Below are positions 22,913 to 31,259 of a stretch of 64,000 nucleotides of DNA, piece by piece. Origin of the DNA: Sporobacter sp942492735 (GTDB lineage Bacteria > Bacillota > Clostridia > Oscillospirales > Oscillospiraceae). The DNA lies in contig OW818648.1 in assembly GCA_942492735.1 (NCBI GenBank), forward strand, positions 3,472,001 through 3,536,000, written 5' to 3'. Under the pieces are notes generated by a model. The model had not been told where the DNA came from and ran no database searches. It saw nothing but the letters and a program-made list of their open reading frames with translations. Made by a program: the position numbers and the translations under genes. Position 1 is the stretch's first letter. Every line of letters starts with the position of its first letter.

Positions 22913-24427
22913 TCATTTTTTGTTGGCGTTGCCTGCACCGTCGGAGAGTGTCCAGTGGCGGTAAGCACCGGCGGCATCCTTGGTCTGGATGGCTTTCTTG
23001 GCGGCTTCGGTGTAGAGACCGTATTCGTGGGCCTTCACATTGTCGGTGTAGCTGCTGTCAGTGTGGGGATTCCGGGGCAGAGGAACGTCCTGCTCGCCGG
23101 CCAGTATGTTCTGTACTTTGGAGATATCCAGCGTATGGGTGCTGCTGCCGTCCATGACGGCTACCGCGGCAGCCACACCGGCGGCCTGGCCGGTACCTAC
23201 GCACTGGGGGATCAGATTCACATTGTCTATGGCCACCCGGTCAGCGGAGATGTGACGGCCCGGAGCCAGAAGATTCTCCACCTTCTGGGGCAGAATGGCA
23301 CGGTAGGGGATCTCGATGGGGGCATTGTCGTTGAGAGAGTCCACAGTGCAGTGCCAGGCAATGCAATCGTCGTGCTCCTTGGGGAAGGCCCAGTCGTTGG
23401 CGGAGATGATGTACTCGCCCACTATACGGTGAGAGCCGCGGGTGCCCAGCTGAGGTGCGATGTCGTAGAGATAGGCGTCGTGGAATACCTCGGGGCAATT
23501 TTTGCGGTAATACTCCACCACTTCCCGCAGCTTGATGCGGGTGCCCATCTCGGTGGCGGTTTGATCGGCGATCTTGGAGCAGTCACGCCTGGGCTGCCAG
23601 TTATTCATCCAGCTCACATTGTCAGTTGGCCCGGCGATCATGGCGGCGCGGAAGCCGTGGATGTCCGCCAGACCCTGAGCCAGCGCCCGGGCGGCGTCAC
23701 TGTTCTCGGCAGCCCACTTGTTGAAGGCTTTTTTGCTGAATCCGCCGATGCGGTAGACCAGCGCCGTGGAGGAGCAGCGGCACTCGTCGTCGATAGCAGA
23801 GGAGGTGGGAGCGCCGGAGAGCCGGCAGAGGTCGGCATCGCCGGTGGCGTCGATGACCACCTTGGCCAGCACGGCCTTGCGCCCTTCCTTGGAATCGAAG
23901 ATGACGCCCTTGCAGATATTGCCTTCCATGATGGGATTGGTGCCCCAGCTGTGGTAGAGGACTCGGATGCTGTTGCTAAGCTCATTGAGCATCATGTCCA
24001 TCTCGATCTTGAGCTGGTTGGGCTCCACCATAAAGGCGTGGATGATGCGGGGATTTGCGCCGCGGGTGGCACCACCGGCATCGGCCCAATTTTTCACCAC
24101 TTCGGGGTCGGTGCAGCCGGTCAGATCGTCTGACGGGCCCCAGACGGCCCCCGGGACTTTGGACAGACGGGTGAACCACTCCTCTTGGATTCCCCGGACA
24201 TAGGTTTTTGCGTGGAAGGAAAGGCTTGGGATCAGAAGTACGTAACCGCCAGTCACGTCACCTCCGCAATAGCCGTAGCGTTCCATCAGGATGACGTTTT
24301 TGCAGCCCGCACGGGCAGCAGCCACAGCGGCGGAGTGGCCTGCCGAGCCGCCCCCGACTACAAGAACGTCACATTCATCGTAGACGGGAATGGTAGTCTG
24401 TGGCTCGATGTATGTTTTAGCGCTCGT
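22913..24427 (-). CDS. FAD-dependent oxidoreductase (FAD_oxidored family) with apparent ACG start
   Basis: About 505 residues with an N-terminal FAD-binding motif VLVVGGGSAGHSAAVAAARAG followed by VILMERYGYCGGDVTGGYV. Later features are DATGDADLCRLSG, NLLAPGRHISADRVA and CVGTGQAAGVAAAVAV, all typical of succinate-dehydrogenase-like FAD oxidoreductases. No ATG, GTG or TTG lies in frame before the FAD motif. A strong AAGGAGG sits 7 nt from an ACG at 24425-24427, exactly where an ATG would be expected, so the start appears mutated. A downstream GTG at 24325 would remove the GxGxxG motif. A good promoter lies upstream. The reading frame is otherwise intact; the substrate is unknown. Confidence 0.78.
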   Translation of the reverse strand, partial: TSAKTYIEPQTTIPVYDECDVLVVGGGSAGHSAAVAAARAGCKNVILMERYGYCGGDVTGGYVLLIPSLSFHAKTYVRGIQEEWFTRLSKVPGAVWGPSDDLTGCTDPEVVKNWADAGGATRGANPRIIHAFMVEPNQLKIEMDMMLNELSNSIRVLYHSWGTNPIMEGNICKGVIFDSKEGRKAVLAKVVIDATGDADLCRLSGAPTSSAIDDECRCSSTALVYRIGGFSKKAFNKWAAENSDAARALAQGLADIHGFRAAMIAGPTDNVSWMNNWQPRRDCSKIADQTATEMGTRIKLREVVEYYRKNCPEVFHDAYLYDIAPQLGTRGSHRIVGEYIISANDWAFPKEHDDCIAWHCTVDSLNDNAPIEIPYRAILPQKVENLLAPGRHISADRVAIDNVNLIPQCVGTGQAAGVAAAVAVMDGSSTHTLDISKVQNILAGEQDVPLPRNPHTDSSYTDNVKAHEYGLYTEAAKKAIQTKDAAGAYRHWTLSDGAGNANKK

Positions 24428-24462
24428 ATATATTCCTCCTTGTTATATCGCTTTACAGTCAG

Positions 24463-24489
24463 AGTATAACACGTTGACAAAATTATCAA
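24463..24489 (-). promoter_or_regulatory. Promoter of the FAD oxidoreductase gene
   Basis: On the minus strand TTGATA (24484-24489), a 15-bp spacer, then an extended -10 TGT-TATACT (24463-24468). A RAYT-derived element begins only 34 bp upstream. Confidence 0.6.
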
Positions 24490-24522
24490 GTATTTGCAGG
24501 ATATTTTTACTTTTTTTGGGCA

Positions 24523-25025
24523 AACCGAGGGGACGGTTCTCTCGGTTAAGTATTAAGAATAACTGATCTGCTTATACCTGTTAGTCTTTCAATTTGTCTT
24601 GTTGACAGACCTTCATTTTTGAGTTCCCTAATGTAATTGTCTCTTTTTTCTTTTCCAAAATCCTTAAGCTGCAGGCTGCTTGTTATACCACATTTTTTCT
24701 TTATTATTTCTTTCGCTTCTTCATCTGTCAGTCTGAATCTCTCTTCTATCTCAAGGCATTTTTCCTCTACTTGTTCGTCATAATACTTTATGAAGCCGAC
24801 TAATGCCTTGTCTCTGTCTTCGTTCATCATGTTTAATGCAAAGTCGATATCAGTAAATCCTTTTCTACAAATATAGTCATTATAGCTGCTCCATTTGTAT
24901 TCCGACAATATGATATATCCCGCTTTCACTTTTCTTTCTCGCTCTTCTTGGCATAATTCACCACTCCCGCAGTTATCGTAACACAACTGCGGGAGTCTTG
25001 CCAACCGGAAGAACCGTCCCCTTGG
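24523..25025 (-). mobile_element. Internally deleted RAYT element (503 bp, non-autonomous copy)
   Basis: Ends are the same as in the full-length copy at 21184-22036 (AACCGAGGGGACGGTTCTC at the left, AAGAACCGTCCCCTTGG at the right). A 350-bp stretch inside the transposase gene is missing. The rest is nearly identical to the other copy, so the deletion is recent. Confidence 0.82.
24546..24954 (-). pseudogene. Deleted and frameshifted RAYT transposase gene
   Basis: The start (MPRRARKKSESGIYHI) is joined directly to the segment SEYKWSSYNDYICRKGF, removing the HUH and catalytic Tyr regions. The 350-bp loss shifts the frame, so the start codon and the C-terminal part are not in register. No functional transposase can be made. 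It could be mobilised only by the intact copy. Confidence 0.88.
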
Positions 25026-25038
25026 CTCCAAAGAAACA

Positions 25039-25087
25039 ACCACCCTGGAATCGGCTGATTTCAGGGTGGTTCCTGGTTGTAACGGCA
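25039..25087. repeat. 49-bp direct repeat containing a hairpin (right copy)
   Basis: Matches 21126-21174 with a single mismatch and lies 13 bp beyond the deleted RAYT element. The hairpin ACCACCCTGGAATC/ATTTCAGGGTGGT is preserved. The rest of the 25088-25282 gap shows nothing I can identify beyond a CCTTCGGGTTACGAG stretch that resembles 31052-31066. Confidence 0.75.
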
Positions 25088-25282
25088 GGAATTGATACGG
25101 CGGCCTTCGGGTTACGAGTAAGCAGACGTCTTATGGCGACCTCTGGTTATCACAAGTTTCCTTTGATTCTTAAAGGTTTCTTGAAGGGTGACTTCTTGTA
25201 ATCGCTAGTCCTTAATAGAGTTCCCCAACTATTGATATAGAGCCATTATTGATCAACAACAAAGACCTGTTCAATATAATGA

Positions 25283-27733
25283 TTATAAACTGTGTTCAGC
25301 GCGGGAGATGATGTCTTCCTGCATTGCCGGAGTCATATCTATGAAATATGCACTGAATCCTGCAATACGAACAACGAGGTTATGATACTCATCGGGTTTT
25401 GCCTGTGCTTTTCTCAGTGTAGCACCGTCTACGACATTGTACTGTACTTCCATGCCGCCCTGTTCAAAGTATACCTTGGTTACATCCTCGAGCTTGGTTA
25501 TGCCGTTATTGCCTTTCAGCGATGTCGGATGGATTTTCAGATTGAGAGCCATGCCGTCCATGAAATGTGAATGATCAAAGCTGGTGGCTGAAATAAATAC
25601 AGCGGTTGGTCCGTTGACATCTCTGCCCTGTGCAGGACTGGAAGCGTCTGCAATAGGCGTGCCTGTCAGGCGTCCGTCCGGTGTTGCCCAGGTAATCTCA
25701 CCCTGTACGACATGGTCTGATGCACCGAATGTACCGCACTTATATACCTTGCAGCGGTGTGTTGAGAACGCTCTGGTAATGTTATAATACAGATCAAGAG
25801 CATACTTCATTTCAGCGTCGGCATAAGGATCTGCATTGCCGTAATGAGGAACTTCGTTGAGGATTCTCTGACGCAGCGGCTCATAGCCCTCCCAGTTGCT
25901 TAGGATTGCGTCCAGGTACTCTTTTCCGGAAATAAGCTTCTTGTCAAATACCAAGTATTTAATCGCAGTCAGGCTGTCGGCAGTCGTTGCAAGTCCGGTT
26001 GCTGTGCCGCCGTAAGAATTGTATTTTGCGCCGCCTTCAGATACGTCCTTGCCGCTTTCCATGCAGCCCGTGGTCGAAATGGAAAGGTTCGGGAACGGGA
26101 ATATCCTCGGATATTCATGCTCTGTGTAATTGTTAAGTGTTGCAGACCATGTAAGCATCCATGTTGCAATCTTTTCAAACGCAGCACGGACTTCATCCAT
26201 GGATTTCATGTCAGTCAGATATCCGGAACGTACTTTTAGAGGCGCCTGAGCTCCGTTCATTGGGTTAATGCCGTTGTTAAGCGCCATATCCAATGCAATA
26301 GCCCAGTATATACCGCTGTGAGACATAGATGATCCGTTAGGCGCCGGATAATCACATCCTGAACCGGTGATTTCTTGGCAGCCGATAAACGCAAAGTTTC
26401 TTGCATCCTCCAAAGAGAATCCAAGCTCACTTATAATTGCGGGTACGATTACTTCATCATTCTGTAGCAGCGGCAAACCGCCTACACGCATGGAGGTTGC
26501 CATTGCGCAATCCCAGATTTCCTTTGGTGTATTCTTATTAATACGCAGTGATACTGTCGGCTCATGCAGTTCAAGGCGTGACATAGCTTCCAGAACCATA
26601 TAAGAAACGGGGTTTGTTGCGTCCTCGCCGGTCTCGGGGATGAGGCCGCCGATGGTGGTATGCTGACCAAGGTGTCCTACACCTGCGGTCTGCATCATCT
26701 TGCCGAAGCCGCCGCCATAAAAAGTGTTGATTTTGAGGAAGAACGCATCGACAAGTTCCTGTGCCTCTTCCATTTTGATTCTGCCTTCTTCAAGGTCTTT
26801 TTTCAGGTACGGCCATGTGTACTGGTCAAATCTGCCCATACTTGTTACGCCGGGATCGTTATCAACCTTGAGGAAAACATTATACATCATTACCTGCTGG
26901 CAAGCTTCCCAGAAGGTGCGTGCCGGCATCGTAGCGATCCAATCAAGGCTATCCGCCATCTTTTCAAGTTCAGCTTTTCTCTCGGCAGTCGGAGCTGTCT
27001 TTGCCTTTTCTCTTGCGCAATCAGCATAACGGTGGGTCATGGTGATTGCACCGTCACAGGCAACAGTAGCAGCCTTATAGAACATGTACTTGCCCATATT
27101 ATCGCCCTGAACATTGCCTTCATGCGCATCAAGCCAATCCTGAGCCTGCTTGCGGATATCAGCATAGCCACTCCCCAGGATATTCTGGAAGCCGGGAGTC
27201 AGATGACCCGGAGGCAGCATTGTTGGAAAGCCGCCGACTTTTCCATAATCCGAAGCCTGCAGCTTGAAAAAGTCCAGTGCGCCGTCCGGCAACCATTCAT
27301 CAGGCATAACGTTTCCGTTTGCAGCCATCTGCTGTGTGAAAATACCACGCAGCTCTTTCAGATCTGCCGGGGAGATAGCCAGCTTCTGATGAGAGTAAAG
27401 CGGGTCATCATCGGGAGCGTGATGTAAGCCGTCAGCCTCAATGGGCCAGGTGTTTTCAATATCCGCCATAATCCACATTGTGCCGTTGGCCGCGCCCCAG
27501 CCTTTGTTTCCAAGGTCTCCTGCAAAATACTCGTCTTCTCTGATGTCAATAGGCATTTTGGAAATGACATAGAGCGATTCGTAAGGCTTTTTAAGCATTG
27601 GCGGGAAATTATGATATTTCTGCGTTGCTTCCAGCTTTAAACGAGCCTTTTCTGCATCCGCAACGATAACTCTATCACGAACCTTGTCGCGCATTCTTTC
27701 AATGCGTTCCATGCATGGTTTAAAGGTATACAT
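25283..27733 (-). CDS. Glycyl radical enzyme (PFL-like family)
   Basis: 816 residues, the usual length for glycyl radical dehydratases/lyases. The thiyl Cys lies in FIGCQEITGSG (Cys452), giving C-Q-E where most diol dehydratase and C-N/C-S lyase members have C-V-E. The glycyl radical loop VRIAGFSAYF carries Gly792, 24 residues from the end. The N-terminus is MYTFKPCMERIERMRDKV, typical of the family. The start follows AAGGAAG. No radical-SAM activase lies next to the gene, so activation must come from elsewhere in the genome. The substrate is unknown. A promoter lies ~50 bp upstream of the start. Confidence 0.9.
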   Translation of the reverse strand: MYTFKPCMERIERMRDKVRDRVIVADAEKARLKLEATQKYHNFPPMLKKPYESLYVISKMPIDIREDEYFAGDLGNKGWGAANGTMWIMADIENTWPIEADGLHHAPDDDPLYSHQKLAISPADLKELRGIFTQQMAANGNVMPDEWLPDGALDFFKLQASDYGKVGGFPTMLPPGHLTPGFQNILGSGYADIRKQAQDWLDAHEGNVQGDNMGKYMFYKAATVACDGAITMTHRYADCAREKAKTAPTAERKAELEKMADSLDWIATMPARTFWEACQQVMMYNVFLKVDNDPGVTSMGRFDQYTWPYLKKDLEEGRIKMEEAQELVDAFFLKINTFYGGGFGKMMQTAGVGHLGQHTTIGGLIPETGEDATNPVSYMVLEAMSRLELHEPTVSLRINKNTPKEIWDCAMATSMRVGGLPLLQNDEVIVPAIISELGFSLEDARNFAFIGCQEITGSGCDYPAPNGSSMSHSGIYWAIALDMALNNGINPMNGAQAPLKVRSGYLTDMKSMDEVRAAFEKIATWMLTWSATLNNYTEHEYPRIFPFPNLSISTTGCMESGKDVSEGGAKYNSYGGTATGLATTADSLTAIKYLVFDKKLISGKEYLDAILSNWEGYEPLRQRILNEVPHYGNADPYADAEMKYALDLYYNITRAFSTHRCKVYKCGTFGASDHVVQGEITWATPDGRLTGTPIADASSPAQGRDVNGPTAVFISATSFDHSHFMDGMALNLKIHPTSLKGNNGITKLEDVTKVYFEQGGMEVQYNVVDGATLRKAQAKPDEYHNLVVRIAGFSAYFIDMTPAMQEDIISRAEHSL

Positions 27734-27784
27734 AGAATTCTTCCTTTCACTTGAGTCTTAACGATTTTTTATTTGATTTCCGAT

Positions 27785-27813
27785 ATTATACCAAATAAAA
27801 TGTCATTTGTGAA
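27785..27813 (-). promoter_or_regulatory. Promoter of the glycyl radical enzyme gene
   Basis: On the minus strand TTCACA (27808-27813), 17 bp, then an extended -10 TGG-TATAAT (27785-27790). A small dyad, ATACA-N3-TGTAT, lies just upstream at about 27825-27838 and could bind a regulator. Confidence 0.7.
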
Positions 27814-27846
27814 CCGCAATTCCAATACACATTGTATCAAAAATGC

Positions 27847-27878
27847 AAAACCGCCATATTTCTAAAGATGGCGGTTTT
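27847..27878. terminator. Hairpin between divergent promoters
   Basis: AAAACCGCCAT pairs perfectly with ATGGCGGTTTT around a 10-nt loop. It lies upstream of the glycyl radical enzyme promoter and of the promoter for the small membrane protein, so it terminates neither gene. It may insulate the two promoters or mark a lost gene. Confidence 0.6.
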
Positions 27879-27949
27879 GGGAGTATTAATTTCTGGTCAA
27901 AATGCATCACTCGGCTTTGCAAAATCATCGTATTTTTGGTAATATTATC

Positions 27950-27978
27950 TTTACTTATTCCGTAACTGCCGTTATAAT
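27950..27978 (+). promoter_or_regulatory. Candidate promoter for the small membrane protein
   Basis: TTTACT (27950-27955), a 17-bp spacer and a perfect TATAAT (27973-27978). Confidence 0.6.
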
Positions 27979-28054
27979 TATAGTGTGTAATCCTCTTCCA
28001 GAAAGTTAAATGTTTTTCTATTTCATTGGCTAATCTGTTTATGGAGCTGATTCT

Positions 28055-28252
28055 ATGAAAAATGTTAATAGGATTCTGATTGCCGTCTTTTTTGTCATAA
28101 CAATTGTATTATTGATCGCCTTCACATCCATATACCCATTCACCACGATCAATTATCTGTGGCAATGCGCCTTGAGTGGATTTTTTGGATTGCTATGGAT
28201 CATCTGTCTCTTGATTGAGACCTGGAAAAATGATGTTGAATCATGTAAATAA
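28055..28252 (+). CDS. Small membrane protein of unknown function
   Basis: 65 residues with two predicted transmembrane helices: NRILIAVFFVITIVLLIAF at ~5-23 and a second at ~33-53 (LWQCALSGFFGLLWIICLLI). A GGAG ribosome binding site lies 9 nt from the ATG, and a promoter with a perfect -10 lies upstream. I recognise no family. The 28253-28420 interval may hold the end of a decayed gene: one frame from ~28315 to 28414 reads TDRNDDIGRLVVEPVAMVRF and stops at TAG, with no start. Confidence 0.6.
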   Translation: MKNVNRILIAVFFVITIVLLIAFTSIYPFTTINYLWQCALSGFFGLLWIICLLIETWKNDVESCK

Positions 28253-28423
28253 TGCTCGGTCTCTTTGCTGCAGATAGTAAATAACGCGACGATATTTTTT
28301 GGTGCCTTGCGGATACGGACAGAAATGATGACATTGGGCGGCTCGTGGTGGAACCGGTCGCCATGGTGAGATTTCCTGTCAATCCGCAGAGCAGCATTGC
28401 GTTCAACTGCGTTTAGAGTTCAA

Positions 28424-28461
28424 GTGTGCTCCGGCTGATTTTCGGCCGGGGCACATTTTTT
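28424..28461 (+). terminator. Intrinsic terminator
   Basis: GTGCTCCGGC pairs with GCCGGGGCAC around TGATTTTC, followed by ATTTTTTG. Confidence 0.85.
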
Positions 28462-28514
28462 GTCTGGTTATTCTTATAAGTACGCTCACGGTCTGCTTAT
28501 GTAATCATGTTCGT

Positions 28515-29411
28515 TTACAATGTATGATCAGGGAAATAACTCCTGATCACTTCAAGAAACAGCTTTGAACTTGGGTTGCTCATTATTTTCGGCCATGCGC
28601 AGACATATTCGATTTCAGCACCAGGAAAATCCAATGGGACGACATCAACGGCGTCCGACGAAAATGCTTTAGTCAACCCCTGCGGGAGAATCGATACGCC
28701 GAGACCTGACCCAACTGACAGCAGGACAGACTCAGCTTTGTCATAACGTTGGACAACCTTGGGGACTGTGTGCTGTGCTGCAAAAATATCCATAATCTGA
28801 CTGTGCAGCTGGGGACTCTCGGGTTGGGAGATCATTATGAAGCGTTCATTGAACAACGTGGGAAAGTCGAGTGTTTCATGTGTCAGCTTGTGCCCCTTTG
28901 GTACGACCAGTACAAGATTGTCCTTGTGCGTAATGATGTAATCGAGACGACCATCCTCAGGAATCATGGATAGATGAGCAAAATGGAAATCATACCTATT
29001 TTCCAGCATCGCCTGCGATTGAGCACGACCAGTGTTCTGAGTGATGTCCACAAGGATTTCCGGATACCGTGGAGCAAACACGGACAGACAACCGGCCAAA
29101 ATGTGCCCTGTCGTTGAGACAGTGGCTATCGAGAGATACCCCGTACGCCCAGAGTGAATTTGCTCAACCATAAAAGCGGCCTTCTGAGATGTAGCGAGCA
29201 AATCAATCGCATAAGGTAGGAAAGCAGCCCCTTCTCTCGTGAGGAAAACGTCACGCTTCGTCCGAGAAAATAACAGCGCGCCCAGCTCTGTTTCAAGATC
29301 AAGGATGGTTCTGCTGATTTTGGGTTGAGGTACGCCATTCTGACGGGCCGATTCAGTAAAATTCAAGGTATGTGCAACTGAAATAAAAATTTCCAAATGC
29401 TTGAGGTCCAT
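28515..29411 (-). CDS. LysR-family transcriptional regulator
   Basis: 298 residues. The N-terminal winged HTH is MDLKHLEIFISVAHTLNFTE, then SARQNGVPQPKISRTILDLE. The remainder is a periplasmic-binding-like effector domain (GRTGYLSIATVSTTGHILAG, LVLVVPKGHKL, VGSGLGVSILPQG). It is divergent from the OFA transporter gene across a 266-bp AT-rich gap and is the likely regulator of that transporter. The effector is presumably a small carboxylate or similar metabolite, by inference from that partner. Confidence 0.93.
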   Translation of the reverse strand: MDLKHLEIFISVAHTLNFTESARQNGVPQPKISRTILDLETELGALLFSRTKRDVFLTREGAAFLPYAIDLLATSQKAAFMVEQIHSGRTGYLSIATVSTTGHILAGCLSVFAPRYPEILVDITQNTGRAQSQAMLENRYDFHFAHLSMIPEDGRLDYIITHKDNLVLVVPKGHKLTHETLDFPTLFNERFIMISQPESPQLHSQIMDIFAAQHTVPKVVQRYDKAESVLLSVGSGLGVSILPQGLTKAFSSDAVDVVPLDFPGAEIEYVCAWPKIMSNPSSKLFLEVIRSYFPDHTL

Positions 29412-29545
29412 AGCACTCTGCCTCCAACATCCAATAATACAGAATTTTGTTATACGATAATTATATAGAATTATGCATTATTTGAATTATAGCATATCAC
29501 AATTCAATTTACAATAATTAAGTCCCATGTTGTTCAAAATGTCAG

Positions 29546-29574
29546 TTGACGTCCTTTTCTTTTTGCGCTATTAT
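29546..29574 (+). promoter_or_regulatory. Promoter of the OFA transporter gene
   Basis: TTGACG (29546-29551), 17-bp spacer, TATTAT (29569-29574). Upstream (29440-29500) the AT-rich sequence contains ATAATTATATAGAATTAT dyads that could be LysR sites. Confidence 0.65.
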
Positions 29575-29677
29575 TGATTTATTGTATTAGTCAATACATA
29601 TTTTATATTTATGATTTATGTTATATGTAAATTCCTTTGTTTCGCAATTAGTCTTTACTGAGTCGGAGGAAAAGAGT

Positions 29678-30955
29678 ATGAAAAATACGCGTTCATCAAT
29701 CACCCCCATTATCGGTTGTCTCGTTATCCAGATTTGCGTCGGGATTCTATATCTTTGGAGCGTCTTTAAAACCCCAATCATAAACTCATTTGATTGGTCT
29801 AAAGAATCTGCGACGATGGTTTCATCCTACATGCTGTTTGCTTTTGTCACCGGTAATCTTATTGGCGGCCTCGTCAACGACAAAAAAGGCCCACGCCTAA
29901 CGGCGATGATTGGTATCGTTATGTTTTCCGCCGGAGTCGGCTTGACCGGACTTCTGACAAAAGACACAATCAACTGGATGAACCTGACGTATGCTGTACT
30001 CGGCGGACTAGGATCCGGGTTCGCCTATGGCGCCTGCATCAGCTGCATCCAGAAATGGCTCCCGCATCGGAAGGGCCTGGCATCGGGTTTGGCTGTATCA
30101 GCATTTGCCTTTTCAACGGTCATATTCACCCCCATCTCGCAGGCACTCATGGCTGCAAATACGGTAACCGGCTTTGTGAACTTCAAGCCGGTCTTCCTGA
30201 CGCTGTCAACCGTGTTCTTAGTCTTCGGTCTCGTCGGTACTTTCTTCATTAAGCTCCCAACTGCGGAATACTTAAGATCTCTTCCCACCACTCCCACATC
30301 TGGTAAAATATTCACCGGCAGAAACTTTACACTCTTTGAAGCTATGAAAAAGCCAGTCTTCTGGCTCATATTTATCGAGCTTCTTTTTATCAACGGCACT
30401 TGGACGCTGTCCATACCGCTTATTAAGAATCTCGGCATGCAGCGTGGCCTGTCAGAGGCAGCCGCCATTGCAGTAGTCTCTCTGACTGGCTTCTTTAACG
30501 CGGCTGGAAGGCTTGTCATGGCTACTGTATCGGACAAGCTTGGAAGAGTATCGACGATCATCATCCTCTCCGTGCTGACGTTTGTCGGTGCCATCCTGAT
30601 GATCCTGAATGTCCCTGGCGCGGGCTTTATCGTCGCTATTAGCATTATCGCCTTCGGGTACGGCGGCCCCGCTTCCACGAATGCAGCGTTAGTGACAGAC
30701 TTTTTCGGACCGAAAAACTCCGGTACAAACTACGGTGTCATTATGCTCGCGCTCGGTTTCTCATCGGTTCTGTTCAACACAATATCATCCTATTTTCTCA
30801 AAGGGGATGTCACGAAAACATATATCATGGCGGCGGCATCCGCAATTGTTCCGATCATTATGATGATTATCATCAATGCCCGAATGAAAAAAGTAAAAGG
30901 CGAAGCCGTCTCTCTATCGGAAACACTTCACATACCAACCGAAAAGATAGCATAA
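29678..30955 (+). CDS. MFS transporter, OFA (oxalate/formate antiporter-like) family
   Basis: 425 residues with twelve hydrophobic segments. The OFA-type N-terminus reads GCLVIQICVGILYLWSVFKT, the loop 2-3 motif is GGLVNDKKGPRLTAMIG, and a second half contains GRLVMATVSDKLGR. The start ATG at 29678 follows GGAGG; an earlier in-frame ATG at 29618 lacks a site. It exchanges small carboxylates or similar anions across the membrane. It is divergently paired with the LysR gene. The substrate cannot be told from sequence. Confidence 0.9.
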   Translation: MKNTRSSITPIIGCLVIQICVGILYLWSVFKTPIINSFDWSKESATMVSSYMLFAFVTGNLIGGLVNDKKGPRLTAMIGIVMFSAGVGLTGLLTKDTINWMNLTYAVLGGLGSGFAYGACISCIQKWLPHRKGLASGLAVSAFAFSTVIFTPISQALMAANTVTGFVNFKPVFLTLSTVFLVFGLVGTFFIKLPTAEYLRSLPTTPTSGKIFTGRNFTLFEAMKKPVFWLIFIELLFINGTWTLSIPLIKNLGMQRGLSEAAAIAVVSLTGFFNAAGRLVMATVSDKLGRVSTIIILSVLTFVGAILMILNVPGAGFIVAISIIAFGYGGPASTNAALVTDFFGPKNSGTNYGVIMLALGFSSVLFNTISSYFLKGDVTKTYIMAAASAIVPIIMMIIINARMKKVKGEAVSLSETLHIPTEKIA

Positions 30956-31080
30956 TAATATTTGGCTAGAAAAAATCTTAGGAGCACCCCGTGAACAGGG
31001 CAACACAAATGGGCTCAGTCGTTATGGCTGAGCCTACGACTTTGCCGACCTTCGGGTTATGAGCGCAATCATAAAGACGA

Positions 31081-31137
31081 AGGGACGGTTGGGTCTTGGG
31101 TTAAACGAGACGAATGAACCGTCCCCTTGTCTCGTTC
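31081..31137. repeat. Dispersed palindrome with GAACCGTCCCCTTG core (double hairpin)
   Basis: AACGAGAC pairs with GTCTCGTT around the core at ~31103-31137, and an upstream GGGACGGTT arm can pair with AACCGTCCC. This is the most complete free copy of the RAYT-end motif. The 304-bp gap 30956-31259 holds nothing else I recognise. Confidence 0.75.
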
Positions 31138-31259
31138 TAGAACTCTAGATAATCAAAGAATAACTACGATAATAGTAGTATGCGCGAGCGATTCCTACTT
31201 CCTCACAACTCGAAGGTAATTGACTTTACGACCAAACTCAACAGGATATGGGTTCGTTG

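Noticed and set aside
22772..24133. A 453-codon open frame on the plus strand opposite the FAD oxidoreductase
   Set aside because: It is a GC-rich antisense shadow of a gene with clear FAD motifs, has no ribosome binding site and a low-complexity Gly/Val/Ala composition.
27847..27878. Riboswitch or attenuator in the leader of the glycyl radical enzyme
   Set aside because: The likely promoter (27785-27813) lies downstream of this hairpin, so it is not in the transcript.
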